NCBI GenBank assembly: GCA_037176885.1
Contig: JAWWNJ010000128.1
Location: forward strand, 248,001-312,000
DNA length: 64,000 nt
Reading direction: 5' to 3'
Origin: Favolaschia claudopus
Taxonomy: Eukaryota > Basidiomycota > Agaricomycetes > Agaricales > Mycenaceae
Made by a program: the position numbers and the translations under genes. Shown here in pieces: positions 22,133 to 33,100 of the stretch. Under the pieces are notes generated by a model. It saw nothing but the letters and a program-made list of their open reading frames with translations, was not told the origin of the DNA and searched no databases. Position 1 is the stretch's first letter; every line of letters begins with the position of its first letter.

Positions 22133-24776
22133 CTAAACCCGACCCACAGATGCAGCAACAGCTTGGACAGTAGACTTGTTTTGAGCTCGTTTGGTAGTAT
22201 TTCCTGGAGCTTCTGGTCCATTGAAGCTGCCTGTATGTCGTACAAAGCGATCCAGTCCCGTGGTTTTATTGAGGGTGTCGGAGACAGGTACTGCAGCTGC
22301 TAACCGCTTAAGAAGAGTTTCACGCAGAGTTGGCTCTGTGTCACGGTCTGCCATAACCACGGACGCACGGCCACGCTGTCGAACAGCCTTTGCCATGGAC
22401 TTTGTCTGGTGGCGCAGTCGTTCCGAGACCATGAGAGGGTAGTTGAGGGCTTGGTTGGCGACAAGAGACAGCACCGACATGTGCGCCGGGGTTTGGGGCA
22501 CAGTCTGTAGCTCAGTGAGTAATTCGAGTGTTCTTTTCGTAGATTAGATTAGGGTTTACCGGTTTCGGCGGCTCCAAATGGATCCGAATGTTGTCACGGA
22601 GCGTTTCCAGAGACTCTTCAGTGGAATCAGGTAGGTTTGCGCTGGATAGTGATGAATAGAGAACTTTGTAGAACCGGCCTTGACTTACATTTTGAGGGAC
22701 TGGTCTAGTGACTCAGAAACGAGAGCAAGCTCGCATGCCTCGAAAACTTCCTCGTCTTTCGACGACTTGAATGGAACGGGTTGGTACAAAGCCAGGAGTT
22801 CTGCAAAATTTTGCGGGGGCCGTGATCGGTGCGAAAGTGTGCGCGAAGGTGCGGTTATGGCATCGAAAACCGGATCCACATAGTCTTTGAGGACAACATC
22901 CGCATTGATCCCGAGGTGTGTTAGAAGTTGCTCAGCTTCGGCATAAGCACGATCTGATGCTTCAGCGATTTCGCCTTCAGTTGGATAGCGCAAGAGCTCA
23001 GCCATATCAAGATCATCTGCAGTGAAATAGGTGTGGTGATAACCAGCCGATGTCTGGTTGGCTTGCTCATCTGGCGAGAGGTTACCGAACGCCCCGAGCA
23101 TCATCGCACGAAGCTTGCGCTCGAAGTTCAAGACATCAGTATAGTTGAAGTCTTTCTTCAACTGTCGAAGCATTCCAAAGAGATGCTCGCACACTTCGGT
23201 GGAGTGGAGCCACGGAAGAAGAGGATAAGTTGGAAAATATTGCCGATATACGATGATGAGGGAGATAAGACTGTCGCAAAGGGTGAGGAAGATGTCGTAG
23301 GATTCTCGGGAAATGAACTGGGTGCTGAGTTTGTGGTCCGGGTGTGCTTTGATGTGAGATCGCCATGCCATGAGAAAGAACCGCGCTCGAAGAACCATTT
23401 TGATACGATCGAGGTGAGGGATACTGCGATTTTGCCACGCATCGACTAGCTCACCGAGAATGAAAAGGTACACCGAAAGGCCCTTTTGGTCGGAAAAGTT
23501 CTCGGAATGAAACTTCAGGGCTGCCCCCGAAAATAAGCGCGCAGCAGCTCGGTCGTCCTGTTTTTTGGCATTTGAGATGTCGTGCCAGAAAAGTGGCCCG
23601 AGCACATGCTCCGCCAGAGCATGCAGCATGGAAAAGCACATAGTCAAAAAGCGAATATGGTGGGGGACGTGACTTCATGTCACGCCGCAATTTTTGGAAT
23701 TTTGACCTGAAACTCGGCCCAATCGACTTGGAATATCCAAGAGTGGCCGTTTTCCGAAATCTTGGACCGTGGGAACTTTTTGATGGGAAATGGCCAAATT
23801 TTCGCTGAAAAAACAACATTTTAAGGGGGTGAAAATACCATTGAGGCGGAACTTCTCCCATAAATCTCTTCTGACCGAATTCATGAATTACCTATATCTG
23901 GAGCCAGATTGACCATTGATGGGCCATCAAATTTGCCCCGGCAGAGGCGTTTCGGATCAGATTCCGCTTTAGGATGGCCAAATTCGTGGCCAAAATCACG
24001 AAAGTCAACGGAGGGTAAAACTGTTCCATCCAATCTGTTCTACTCCTCATAAGGATGCGATTTCTGCAAGATCAAGAAATTTGGGTGACTGTCACACAAG
24101 TTATTGGCATCACAACATTGTCCATAAAAGTTTGTCACGAAGTCACGTCCCCCACCATATACCGCAGATGGAACACGGCGCGCAGCATCACGGGCTTGCT
24201 TGACGGCGTCTGGCAGATCATCGGACCAGACGGCGCCAGCGTACGGTGTTAGATCAAAATCCACGGGGGCAGGACTGCTGGCATGGCAGGATTCGGTGGC
24301 TGAGAGGTCTATGACCATAGAGCCAGGCGGGGTGATATCTCCTCCTCCTGAGTAGATTGGAAGACGAGGGAAACGAAGGGGACACTGTTTAGGAGCTCGT
24401 TTTGGACGAGGTTTGCGCTTTCGCGGGCTGGGGAGTTGTGAGACCCTGATAAGTGGCCGCTGCAACTGGGCCTCTGTTGTGTCTGGTTCCGATGAAGGCA
24501 TCTCGTCCCAAGAAGCAACCCTTAGATAGACCTGAGATACGTTGACAAATATACGTACTGTCATCGCACTTCTTTCGGCCGAAGCCCCCAGACACGTGTG
24601 ACGGAAATGATCTTCCTGCCAACATACAACAACCAATATCCTTCGTTTTGCTGGACCTCTGGGGACGATTCTGGTACTGGCGGCAAGCTACAAATCCACT
24701 CTTTCAAACTATGCAACAATCCATGAGCAAGAAGACCGCTGTACTCAAGTTTTTGAAGTCCGATGCAAGACGACAT
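22133..24776 (-). pseudogene. Basidiomycete multi-copy gene interrupted by a MITE
   Basis: The longest open part (23647-22685) contains YPLLPWLHSTEVCEHLFGML, KDFNYTDVLNFERKLRAMM and GYHHTYFTADDLDMAELL, motifs I associate with a repeated basidiomycete protein family of unknown role, probably transposon-encoded. Downstream (22501-22133) are TPAHMSVLSLVANQALNYPL and RFVRHTGSFNG, and upstream (24636-24160, 24776-24561) are further exons with LLAHGLLHSLKEWICSLPP and a basic PRKRKPRPKRAP stretch. The 500-bp MITE at 23658-24157 sits between upstream and central coding parts, and the frames on its two sides do not join directly (+1 shift), so either an intron is hidden there or the gene is broken. 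Confidence 0.55.
23658..24157. mobile_element. TA-flanked MITE of the TGGTG-end family
   Basis: A 500-bp element with ends TGGTGGGGGACGTGACTTC and inverse, flanked by TA (23656-23657 and 24158-24159). The first bases TGGTG match the ends of the elements at 55021-55453 and 57162-57574, suggesting related end-recognition. It has no coding capacity and interrupts the gene at 22133-24776. Confidence 0.75.
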
Positions 24777-24779
24777 TCT

Positions 24780-26216
24780 TTTACCTCAAACTGCCACTAC
24801 GGACGGCTTCGCTCGAGGTAGGGCCGTCGGACCGCCTTGCCTGCGTACCCCACGCACAGAAACAAGCCTTAGGTGTCTATGGGGCACACAAAAACTCAAG
24901 GGATGGGCTAGCCATAGCGTGCCCCATGATTCTTTAAGTCAATGCTTGCCAAGGTGTGTAGATTAGATTCAGCAGGCTTACAGAGGCCGCGGAGCAGCCT
25001 ACTCCGCTTGCTACGGCTTGTCTGGCCATCGGAGTCGAGTCGGACGGACGTCAACGACAAGACTTCGACCTTCCGAATACGTCGAGGTCCGCGCTATATG
25101 CAGCAACGTCAGCGCCTCAACCCGCCTCAACCCCGCCTCTCCTCGGTCTCCTAGATTTGTGGTAACGCGCCTCGCAACGTAACAACAGCTCTTGGTACGC
25201 CATCGCTCGTGACGGCTCTATATTTTGCTAATTACACTCAAAGAATTGCCAATAGCTCTCGGGAATAGAGCATCGAAGCTGTAAGTTACATGCAAGTGTG
25301 TAATTCACACGCCTACAATACTATATGCCGTCGCCATCCCGATTCACGGCGCGTAGCGCCGCTGAGAAAATTATCTCGGTGTGTTTTCAACTGTTTCTCA
25401 TCTTTTGCTTGTTACTATGGACTATGCAGACGAACTCTGCGCCGCCACAACATTCAGCAAACACCAATACTTTGCAATACCGGCGCGTAGCGCCGGCATC
25501 AAAATTTTGAGTCGAGTTTCAATTCATTTCGTATATTTTTCTTACTGTGATCTCAGGTCGAGACTGTCCAGTGCCCGCATCTCAACGCTGAACGGTGAAG
25601 CGGCACCTGTCTCGCATACATGATTCCATGTTCTGCTAGGCATGTGCCGCTTCCTGCTTGTGCCGTTGCAGCGGGGCATTGTCGGCAACCCGAGCCCTTC
25701 CCTAATTGAGATATAGACTTGTTGAGCCGATAATGTAGTGCCATTCTTATTGCTATTCACTGATCCGACTAAGCAGCAAGCTCAATTCGTGCCGGTATGT
25801 ATTTCAGGACGTGTGTGGCGTGCTGTGGCTGGACCAGGCGGTTTTACGTGGCTGAACACGATCACGGGGATGACTTGCGCGAATTGCGGCATGCGAGGTA
25901 TGGATGACAGATATTGAACGGCTCATTGCTCACTTCCATTGCAGAAATACCTATCCTTTTACCGGTACAGAGGCTGATTACAGGCCTTGCTTCTCTTGGT
26001 GTATTTTATTTGCTTGAGCCGAATCAATAGGACGCGTCAAAATATTTTTATTGGCACAAATGCGGGCAATGCGCGCCTTATTTTACATCATGAACCTTCT
26101 TTGACCCTCGTACGAGTCTTAACGCGCGTGAAACGCGTGTGGGAGGTAACCTTCACTTACTTTGAGACACCCTTTTCTCCTGTTTCTCAATTCCTCCCTC
26201 TTTCTCAGTACCCGCC
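24780..26216. other. Gene-free stretch with two matching hairpins
   Basis: No gene is supported here. Two perfect or near-perfect palindromes share the core GGCGCGTAGCGCC: 25347-25361 and 25480-25496, 119 bp apart. The rest is unremarkable and of mixed composition. The 3' part (about 25780-26216) may include promoter and leader of the recombinase fragment that follows. Confidence 0.5.
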
Positions 26217-27206
26217 ATGTCAACGCAAAATTCCCATCCAATATCACAGGAGAAGCCCGTACCTACAGATGAACAGGTAAAATATTGTTCTCATCATCAA
26301 CGGTGTCCAATCGCGAGCTCATTTCTAAATTGAAGGTTGATGATGAGCTCTGTCTCTTAGATCTCGAAGATGCCGACTCGCTGCTATTACACGTTCAAGA
26401 TCTTGTCACACAGCATCTGGATGAGTTCCCGGAAGATCAGCTTGATGATGAGGCTGCTCGGTATGCAGCTAAAATGACTAAGGCAAGTATTACCGACGGA
26501 ACCCGAGATGGTCATCTACGGTAAAATTTGTTTAACTGCTCATCTGTTGAATCCTTGACAAAATGTTGAATAGTATCATCAAACACTACATCACTTTCCA
26601 TTTACGCCGCAATAAAAAATGGGACGCGACGCGCGTTGATGACAAAACACCGCATGACATTGCTGCATTTATTACTCAGAAATGTGGCCCGGTGGAAGAG
26701 GGCTTTGAAGGCCGAAAGGTAGGTTCCAATTCAATGTTTAATCGGAGTTTGATATGTGCTTGCATTGCAGTATTCAACTGCAGTCTCAACACGGGCCGCA
26801 CTCACAATGTGGTACAAAAATCTACGTCCGAATGAGAGTCTCACGGAATGGCGACTTGATTCAGTGACTAACACATGGTACGTGTCTTCTTGCATCGGCC
26901 GGGTATCATAGCCAAGTATGTGTTAATTCTAGGCGCGGTCTTCCGACTCGTTCTCGTCAAGTTTCTCAATTTATGGTTGGACTCGAGAAAACTAAAGCCA
27001 AATCTGGTGAAGTCTCCTCATCAGCAAGAGCCTTGGCTCTGGAGGACATTCACCGACTGTACAAGCATTGCCTGGATTCAAATCTCACTGTTGCGCAACG
27101 GCGAGCCGGAATTATTCGATATGTGAGTTTCCATGGCACTCGCTAGTATTGATGTTGAATAAAAATCCAGGTCGCCTACCTTCTAGCTTGGTTAATGCTC
27201 CTACGG
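26217..27206 (+). pseudogene. Crypton-like tyrosine recombinase, truncated
   Basis: A multi-exon 5' part of a gene. Readable exons: 26217-26276; 26336 to about 26521; from about 26573 (IIKHYITFHLRRNKKWD); a following exon with ALTMWYKNLRPNESLTEWRL; then RGLPTRSRQVSQFMVGLEKT, SSSARALALEDIHRLYKHCL, QRRAGIIRY; and VAYLLAWLMLLR from 27171. This pattern matches fungal tyrosine recombinase/Crypton-type proteins: an N-terminal core-binding helical region followed by the start of the catalytic domain, where LLLR holds the first catalytic Arg. Sequence identity to the family stops there because repeat R1 begins, so the rest of the catalytic domain (second Arg, His, Tyr) is absent. Confidence 0.6.
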
Positions 27207-27481
27207 GCAACCCCGCCATTCCAAGGGTGATGGCAAATCGGTCGCCAGACCGATTAAAGCCGATGCCCTCGGCCGGTAAAACCCTCGGCAATCTGAGGCT
27301 ATTTCCGGCGAAATAAAGCCCTCGAAATGACCGATTTTTCCCTACGGGCAACCCCGCCATTCCAAGGGTGATGGCAAATCGGTCGCCAGACCGATTAAAG
27401 CCGATGCCCTCGGCCGGTAAAACCCTCGGCAATCTGAGGCTATTTCCGGCGAAATAAAGCCCTCGAAATGACCGATTTTTC
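27200..27481 (+). repeat. Repeat R1, two identical tandem copies of 141 bp
   Basis: Units 27200-27340 and 27341-27481 appear identical base for base. Each starts CCTACGGGCAACCCCGCC and ends GAAATGACCGATTTTTC. Perfect identity implies very recent duplication. CCTACGG at the start of unit 1 is coding sequence of the recombinase fragment (Leu-Arg), and its presence at the start of unit 2 shows that host sequence was duplicated with the repeat, like a target duplication. Confidence 0.85.
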
Positions 27482-27828
27482 AGTCATAATCTTTTGCTTT
27501 CTAGCTCAACGTTCCCAATGCCCCTAACCTTGAGAAAGGTGTATTCCTGCTCCGATTGAATCCTAGTTTCAGATTTTGAGTACATTCAAAATTTCTAGAT
27601 TCCAAAGCCCCTTGCTCTCTCGACCCTTTCTCGGCCCACCCACCACACCCTGAGTCTTGGTTTTTGGTTGACACTGGTTAGTGCTCATCCGGAAGCCTCA
27701 CTCACAGAGAACCCAGAGACCAAAGTCTCCGGGCTCCTCTTCCCAAAAGAGTTATTTATTTGGTTTCCTAGTGACTTAGCTAGCTGGCACTTTGTCTAAG
27801 ATTCTCAGTGAAATGGCTGAATAAGGGG

Positions 27829-28540
27829 GAAATCCCTCGGCCGGGAAACACGTTTTCGGCACCCAAAAAAGCCTCGGAATGACCGATTTTTCGGAAGCTT
27901 CACCAAAGGGTTTGTCTCAAAAATTCGAGGATTTCGGCCTCAAAAACCCAATTTTGGCGGGCTCAAAAACCCAATATCGGACAAAGGCCATGACACGTCA
28001 CATGAGTGACTCCGCCAAAATCTGTCACAGAAATTGCATAAAAAACCAAAATTTCCTCCGGATTGCGAGAAATTCGATCAACTGAGCGGGCGACAGGATT
28101 GCGGGAAGCCTCTCCCAGCCTGACTGGACAAGGCCGGTTCAGGCCGAAATCTCACTGCCCATGGCCTAAAAAACCCAATATTGGGACAGGGGTTGCATAT
28201 TTTTTTCGGCGAAAACCGCCTCAAAAACACAAGGAAAGGGCCAAATTTGCGGGTTTGTGCAAAGCGACCCGGGTCGCTTTGGGACCTCCCAGATCTCCAC
28301 AACGAGCAGTCTCAGGTGTGAAGTGTCAGCGACCTAGGAATGCCCCAGGCAATACTCTTCTAGGTCGCTTAGAGCTCACACCTGGTATGTGTTGTTGCGG
28401 AGATCTGAGCGGTCGAAAAGCGACCTGGGTCGCTCGCACAAACTCTCTAATAATTTTGGCCTCAAAAACCCAATTTTCGGGACAACCCCTTGATGGAGCT
28501 TCCCGGGGCCTTTTCGAACTTTCGGCTTGAACTGCGGCGC
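27829..28540. repeat. Repeat R2 and a 190-bp inverted repeat
   Basis: 27829-27893 is repeat R2 (ends AATGACCGATTTTTC). 28253-28442 is an inverted repeat with arms of about 85 bp containing GCGACCYRGGTCGCTTT, CAGATCTCC, CAGGTGTGA and AGCGACCTAG, meeting in a short loop; the arm ends carry TTTGTGC. It is flanked by recurring GGCCTCAAAAACCCAAT words. No gene was found between 27482 and 28961. Confidence 0.55.
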
Positions 28541-28961
28541 GAGTGAGCAAATTGTGGTGATGATACATAGTGCTTCGTATACCTCTAGGACTACTTCTCA
28601 TACATATAAACTCGACGTCCAATGTGCGGTCGTTGTCGTCAGAGAGGAAAAATTGGTCATTTCGAGCAGTGTTGCAGTTGCCGGGGGTCCGGACCTAAGT
28701 TCAAGGGTCAAGGGTCATCCAGCTCGAGGTTGACCGGACCTTGACCGGTTGACCCTGGTGCAAGTGGGGGGCAAGTTTGTTTGCACCTGTTGTATATTAC
28801 ACCAGAAAAGGACATTTCTTCTTGTACAACTTCCATTGCCCCTGGATAGGTGATAGTTTGCTGGAAAATGCCTCCACACACTCCCGATGGAAGTGAATAA
28901 GACGCGGAGGGAACGAGAGAGTCCAGGGGCTCAAAGCGCTTACGTAAGTCTACGTAAGGTA

Positions 28962-29238
28962 TGTTGAAGTATTTATTATTCCGTTTACCTACCGTACATT
29001 CCTTAATATTCCAACTCGCTATCCGTAGAGTTACGCGCCACACGCTCCTTATGTAGTATCGTGTCACCGTCACATTCCTCAGTCGTTTCCTCCACGACTG
29101 AGGTATGTGAATCCTTACTTACAGTCCCTACAGTTTACTGATTCTCCTGGTAGTTAATACTTACTTGTATTCTATCAGGTATATAATACACGAGTCGTTT
29201 CCTCCACGACTGAGTTAATACTTACTTGTATTCTATCA
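28962..29238 (+). repeat. 5' LTR of the copia element
   Basis: 277 bp. It contains two copies of a stem-loop built from AGTCGT-TTCCTCC-ACGACT and two copies of TTAATACTTACTTGTATTC. Nearly identical to the 3' LTR, including a 3-bp TAA difference near 29010. Confidence 0.93.
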
Positions 29239-30113
29239 GGTTATGGGCCCCGCGCCTCTGCTTAATCTCAGCCAGTACCGGACCGCTACTTGTCGAAAAC
29301 TCGACGACTCTCTTTATTATCTCATTCCCCACAACTACCCTGCTTCCCGCCACATTCTACGTCAAACTTGTCGACTTCTCGCTGACACGTCATGCCCGAT
29401 CCGGACACCAAAACTTCGACGGCTTCTTCCTGGGATATACCCCACGGCGCTGGGACTTTCTTTCCGCGCGGGAGGACCGCCTCAAGGACGAAACCGGGTA
29501 CTTCCCGTGGTCCAAACGGATGAAGTCAGCGTACCAGACCATCGAGATCTGGGATATTGTTTCCACGGTGTCTAAGCCGGGGGACAAGGCGTCTGCGGAG
29601 GAGCACAGGATTTGGAAGAAGAAAGACAGGTCCGCCCTCTCATATCTGCTGTCTTCTGTCGACAGCGAGCTCGTTGTCAAGGTCTCAGACTACGACACTG
29701 TCCACCAAGCTTGGACGGCTCTCGAGACCGAGTTTGGGCAGACTGGGACTGGGGGCATTATGCTCTGGTTCCGTCAGCTCACTCGTCCCCTCCTTGACGA
29801 CGACACACTCGCACTCGATCAGCATGTGAAGGACTTTCAAAAAGCGCAGACTCATCTTACGAAGGCCGGATTCAGTATCCCCGGTCCTATCGTCAGCGCC
29901 ATCTTCCTCTCCACTCTTCTTCCCTCCGATCCAGACGACCCCAAATCCTACTATTCCCTTGTCCAGAGCGCCAAGATTGACGACACGACTACTCTGGTCT
30001 CTACAATCCAGGGTGTCCTCGATTCCCGTCGCGGCAGGAAGTCCCCGAAGACCGACAATACGGATGGAGGGGAGACGAAAAATCCAATAATGTACGCTTC
30101 GAGAAATGCTTAA
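29226..30113 (+). CDS. Copia Gag, start unclear and zinc knuckle absent
   Basis: Open frame ending TAA at 30111-30113. Gag-like features include VHQAWTALETEF, HVKDFQKAQTHL and FLSTLLPSDPDD, typical of the UBN2-type Gag of copia elements. The frame has no ATG until 29520, well inside conserved sequence, so the true start is lost or lies in another frame. No CCHC zinc knuckle is visible before the stop, and the sequence goes almost directly into the protease, suggesting an internal deletion. The stop overlaps the pol ATG (TAATG). Confidence 0.8.
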   Translation: MYSIRLWAPRLCLISASTGPLLVENSTTLFIISFPTTTLLPATFYVKLVDFSLTRHARSGHQNFDGFFLGYTPRRWDFLSAREDRLKDETGYFPWSKRMKSAYQTIEIWDIVSTVSKPGDKASAEEHRIWKKKDRSALSYLLSSVDSELVVKVSDYDTVHQAWTALETEFGQTGTGGIMLWFRQLTRPLLDDDTLALDQHVKDFQKAQTHLTKAGFSIPGPIVSAIFLSTLLPSDPDDPKSYYSLVQSAKIDDTTTLVSTIQGVLDSRRGRKSPKTDNTDGGETKNPIMYASRNA

Positions 30114-33100
30114 TGGCCTCCGTGGCCGACTTCTCCTCTTACTCCCTGCGTGATGAGAGCATTCCCGCTACACCTCCGACGTCATCCTCCCAGACCAACA
30201 ACTCCGCGTACAGTGCACGTACAGCGGGTGCGTCTACCATCATCGATTCCGGTACATCGACACACATTCACTCCGTTCGACGCAACTTCGTTTCTTACGC
30301 CCAAGCCGTATCCGGAAATATCAGCGGGTTCGGCAACGGTTCGAGGAAAATCGAGGGTCGCGGTGAAGCACAGCTACTAGCGTCCCATCCTAAGGGTGGT
30401 AACGTCCGACTCAGGTTGAAAGATACCTGTTATGTCCCTGACTCTCAGCCGACGCTTATATCAGTGTCGCGGCTTGATCAGGCGGACTGTTACACCGTCT
30501 TTGGCGGTGGACGCTGTGTTACCTTTGAGAAGGGTGACAGTGGCAAGCTCATCCGCAACCTCATTTCGTCCGAGAAGGTTATTCTGACCGCCTCTCTCGG
30601 CAGCGATCGCCTCTATCACCTTGATTCCTCCTCGTCGACGGAGAATTCTTTTTCCACCTCGTCTCGACCTCCGACCTCAAAGCTTGAGGGTCTGCATCAG
30701 TGTCTAGGGCATCTAGGCTACCCTGCGCTGCGCGCTCTCGTTCGGAAGGGTCACATTTCAGGTGTGAAACTATCTACGGCGGAACTCAATGCTGAGCCGC
30801 CGGTATGTCAATCTTGCATGGAGGGCAAGATGACTCGTGCCTCTTTTCCTCCTTCGGAAGAGGAAAATGCCGAACAGATTCTTGATCACGTTCATTCAGA
30901 TCTTTGGACTGCTCCAGTCCGTACTCTGAACGCATCGAAATATGCCCTCGCTTTCACCGATGACTGCTCTCGCTGGATTTGGATGTTTTACCTGCGTCAC
31001 AAGAGTGATGCAGTAGCTGCATTCAAGGAGTGGTTGGAGATGGTCGAGCGTGAGACAGGTCGCAAGCTTAAGGTCTGGCACGTCGATAATGGGGGTGAAT
31101 TTATCAACGAAGACCTGAAGCGGTTCTTGAAGGCACGTGGTATTCAGCTCAAAACCAGCGCTCCACGTACTCCTGAACAGAACGGTGTTGCCGAACGCCA
31201 GTTTAGGTCTATTTTTGACCGCGTTCGCACCGTCCTCATCGACTCCGACCTGCCGCTTAGCATGTGGGCTGAGGCCAGCAATTACATGGTCTATGTCAAA
31301 AACCGTAACCCACACAGCGCTCTCGACCTTCGTACCCCTTTCTCCATCCGCTTCCCAAACCGCAAACAGCCGAAGTACAGGTCTTTTCACCGTTTCGGTT
31401 GCAGGGCTTACCTCTATAATGACAATCCTAATCGCAAAAAGTTCGACCATCGCGGCGAATCGGTTATTTTTGTTGGGTACCCGGATGATCGCAAGGCTTG
31501 GAAGGTTTATCGCCCCTCAAAGCGTACCTTCGGGTCGTCGCCTCATATCAAATCCGACGACAACTCAAATTGTGGGGAATTTCGGGCTGAGGGGGAGATA
31601 CACTCATACAAATATTCTTCTCTCAAATCGTCTTCGACCGAAGCTGATGATGATGATTACAGCCCTCCTTCCTCCACTTCTACGCCTCCAACTGCCAATC
31701 CGGTACCTCCTCGTGCACCATCCCCTCCTGCTCCGGCTGGACCTGCGGATGTCGTGTCACAACCTAAACCCCGGGCACCTCGTCAACCTCGTCCTCTACC
31801 ACCTCCGCGCGACCCATCTACCCGTATCCGGGAAGCCGCTGAGCTCAAGGCCGCCGCCGCAAACCTTAATTCAGGCTTAGCAGCAGCGCCAGCTCCAGAG
31901 GACCCTGACCGTGCGCCGGAAGATTCTGCTTTCGCGGAATCCTCGGACGAATTTGAGTACGCTCATATCATTGGTCCCGGCGAAGTTCCTCGCAACTACA
32001 AGGAAGCGATGGAATCGCCCGATCGTTCCGAGTGGGAGAGCGCGATGGAAGTCGAGCTCGATGGCATTGCGAGGATGGGTACATGGGAACTTGTCCCACC
32101 ACCTCCCGGTGTCACTCCGCTTGGTTCGCTCTGGGTCTATGCCTTGAAGCACGACAGTACTGGTGCCATCACTCGGTACAAAGCTCGTCTATGTGCTCAG
32201 GGTACACCCCAGCGCCCAGTTATCGATTTTTCGATGTCTTTTGCTCCTGTTGTGAAGTCAGAGTCGCTTCGTTACCTCCTAACCCTAGCTGCAAAGCTGG
32301 ACTGGGAATTCCACGTTGTGGACGTCGACTCCGCCTTTCACAACAGCGAGACGGATCCAGACGAGCCACCTATCTACATGCGACAGCCTCAGGGCCATCG
32401 TGTTCGTGGAAAGGAGGACTATGTCTGTCTCCTGAAAAGGGGAATTTACGGGTTAAAGCAAGCCGCACTTCTCTGGTACCAAAAGTTACGTTCCATTTTG
32501 GTCAAGATTGGTTTCCGGGTGTGCATTGCTGATCCGTGCGTCTTTATTCGTCGCCTGGAGAAGGCTATTTCCATCATCAGCGCCCACGTTGATGATCTCG
32601 GTTTATTCTGCTCCTCTGTTGCAGAGGTCAAACTTTTAAAGAAGCAGATTTCCGAGCATGTCCAAATCAAGGACTTGGGAGAGTCAAAATCCATTCTTGG
32701 CCTCGAAATCATGCGTGATCGTGCGAACCGCACCATCTCCTTGTCTCATCGCTTCTATATTGACTCGATTGTGGCTCGGTATCGCATGGAGGATGCACGG
32801 CCCGTATACTCGCCAGTCAACACGTCGGCCGCTCCGCTTTCCAAGTCTCAATCTCCTCAGACTTCGGAAGAACTCCAGCGCATGGCCAACGTTCCCTACC
32901 AGCACGCCGTTGGTTCGCTTATGCATACCGCTGTTCAATGCCGTCCAGACATTACGAAGGCAGTCCAGGCCGTATCGCAATTTAGCTCCAACCCCGGTGA
33001 AGCTCATTGGGAAGCCGTTAAACGGATCCTCGCATATCTCAAAACCACACGCGACTCTGTCCTTGTTCTATGCGGCAATGAAGACCTTACCCTTCACGCT

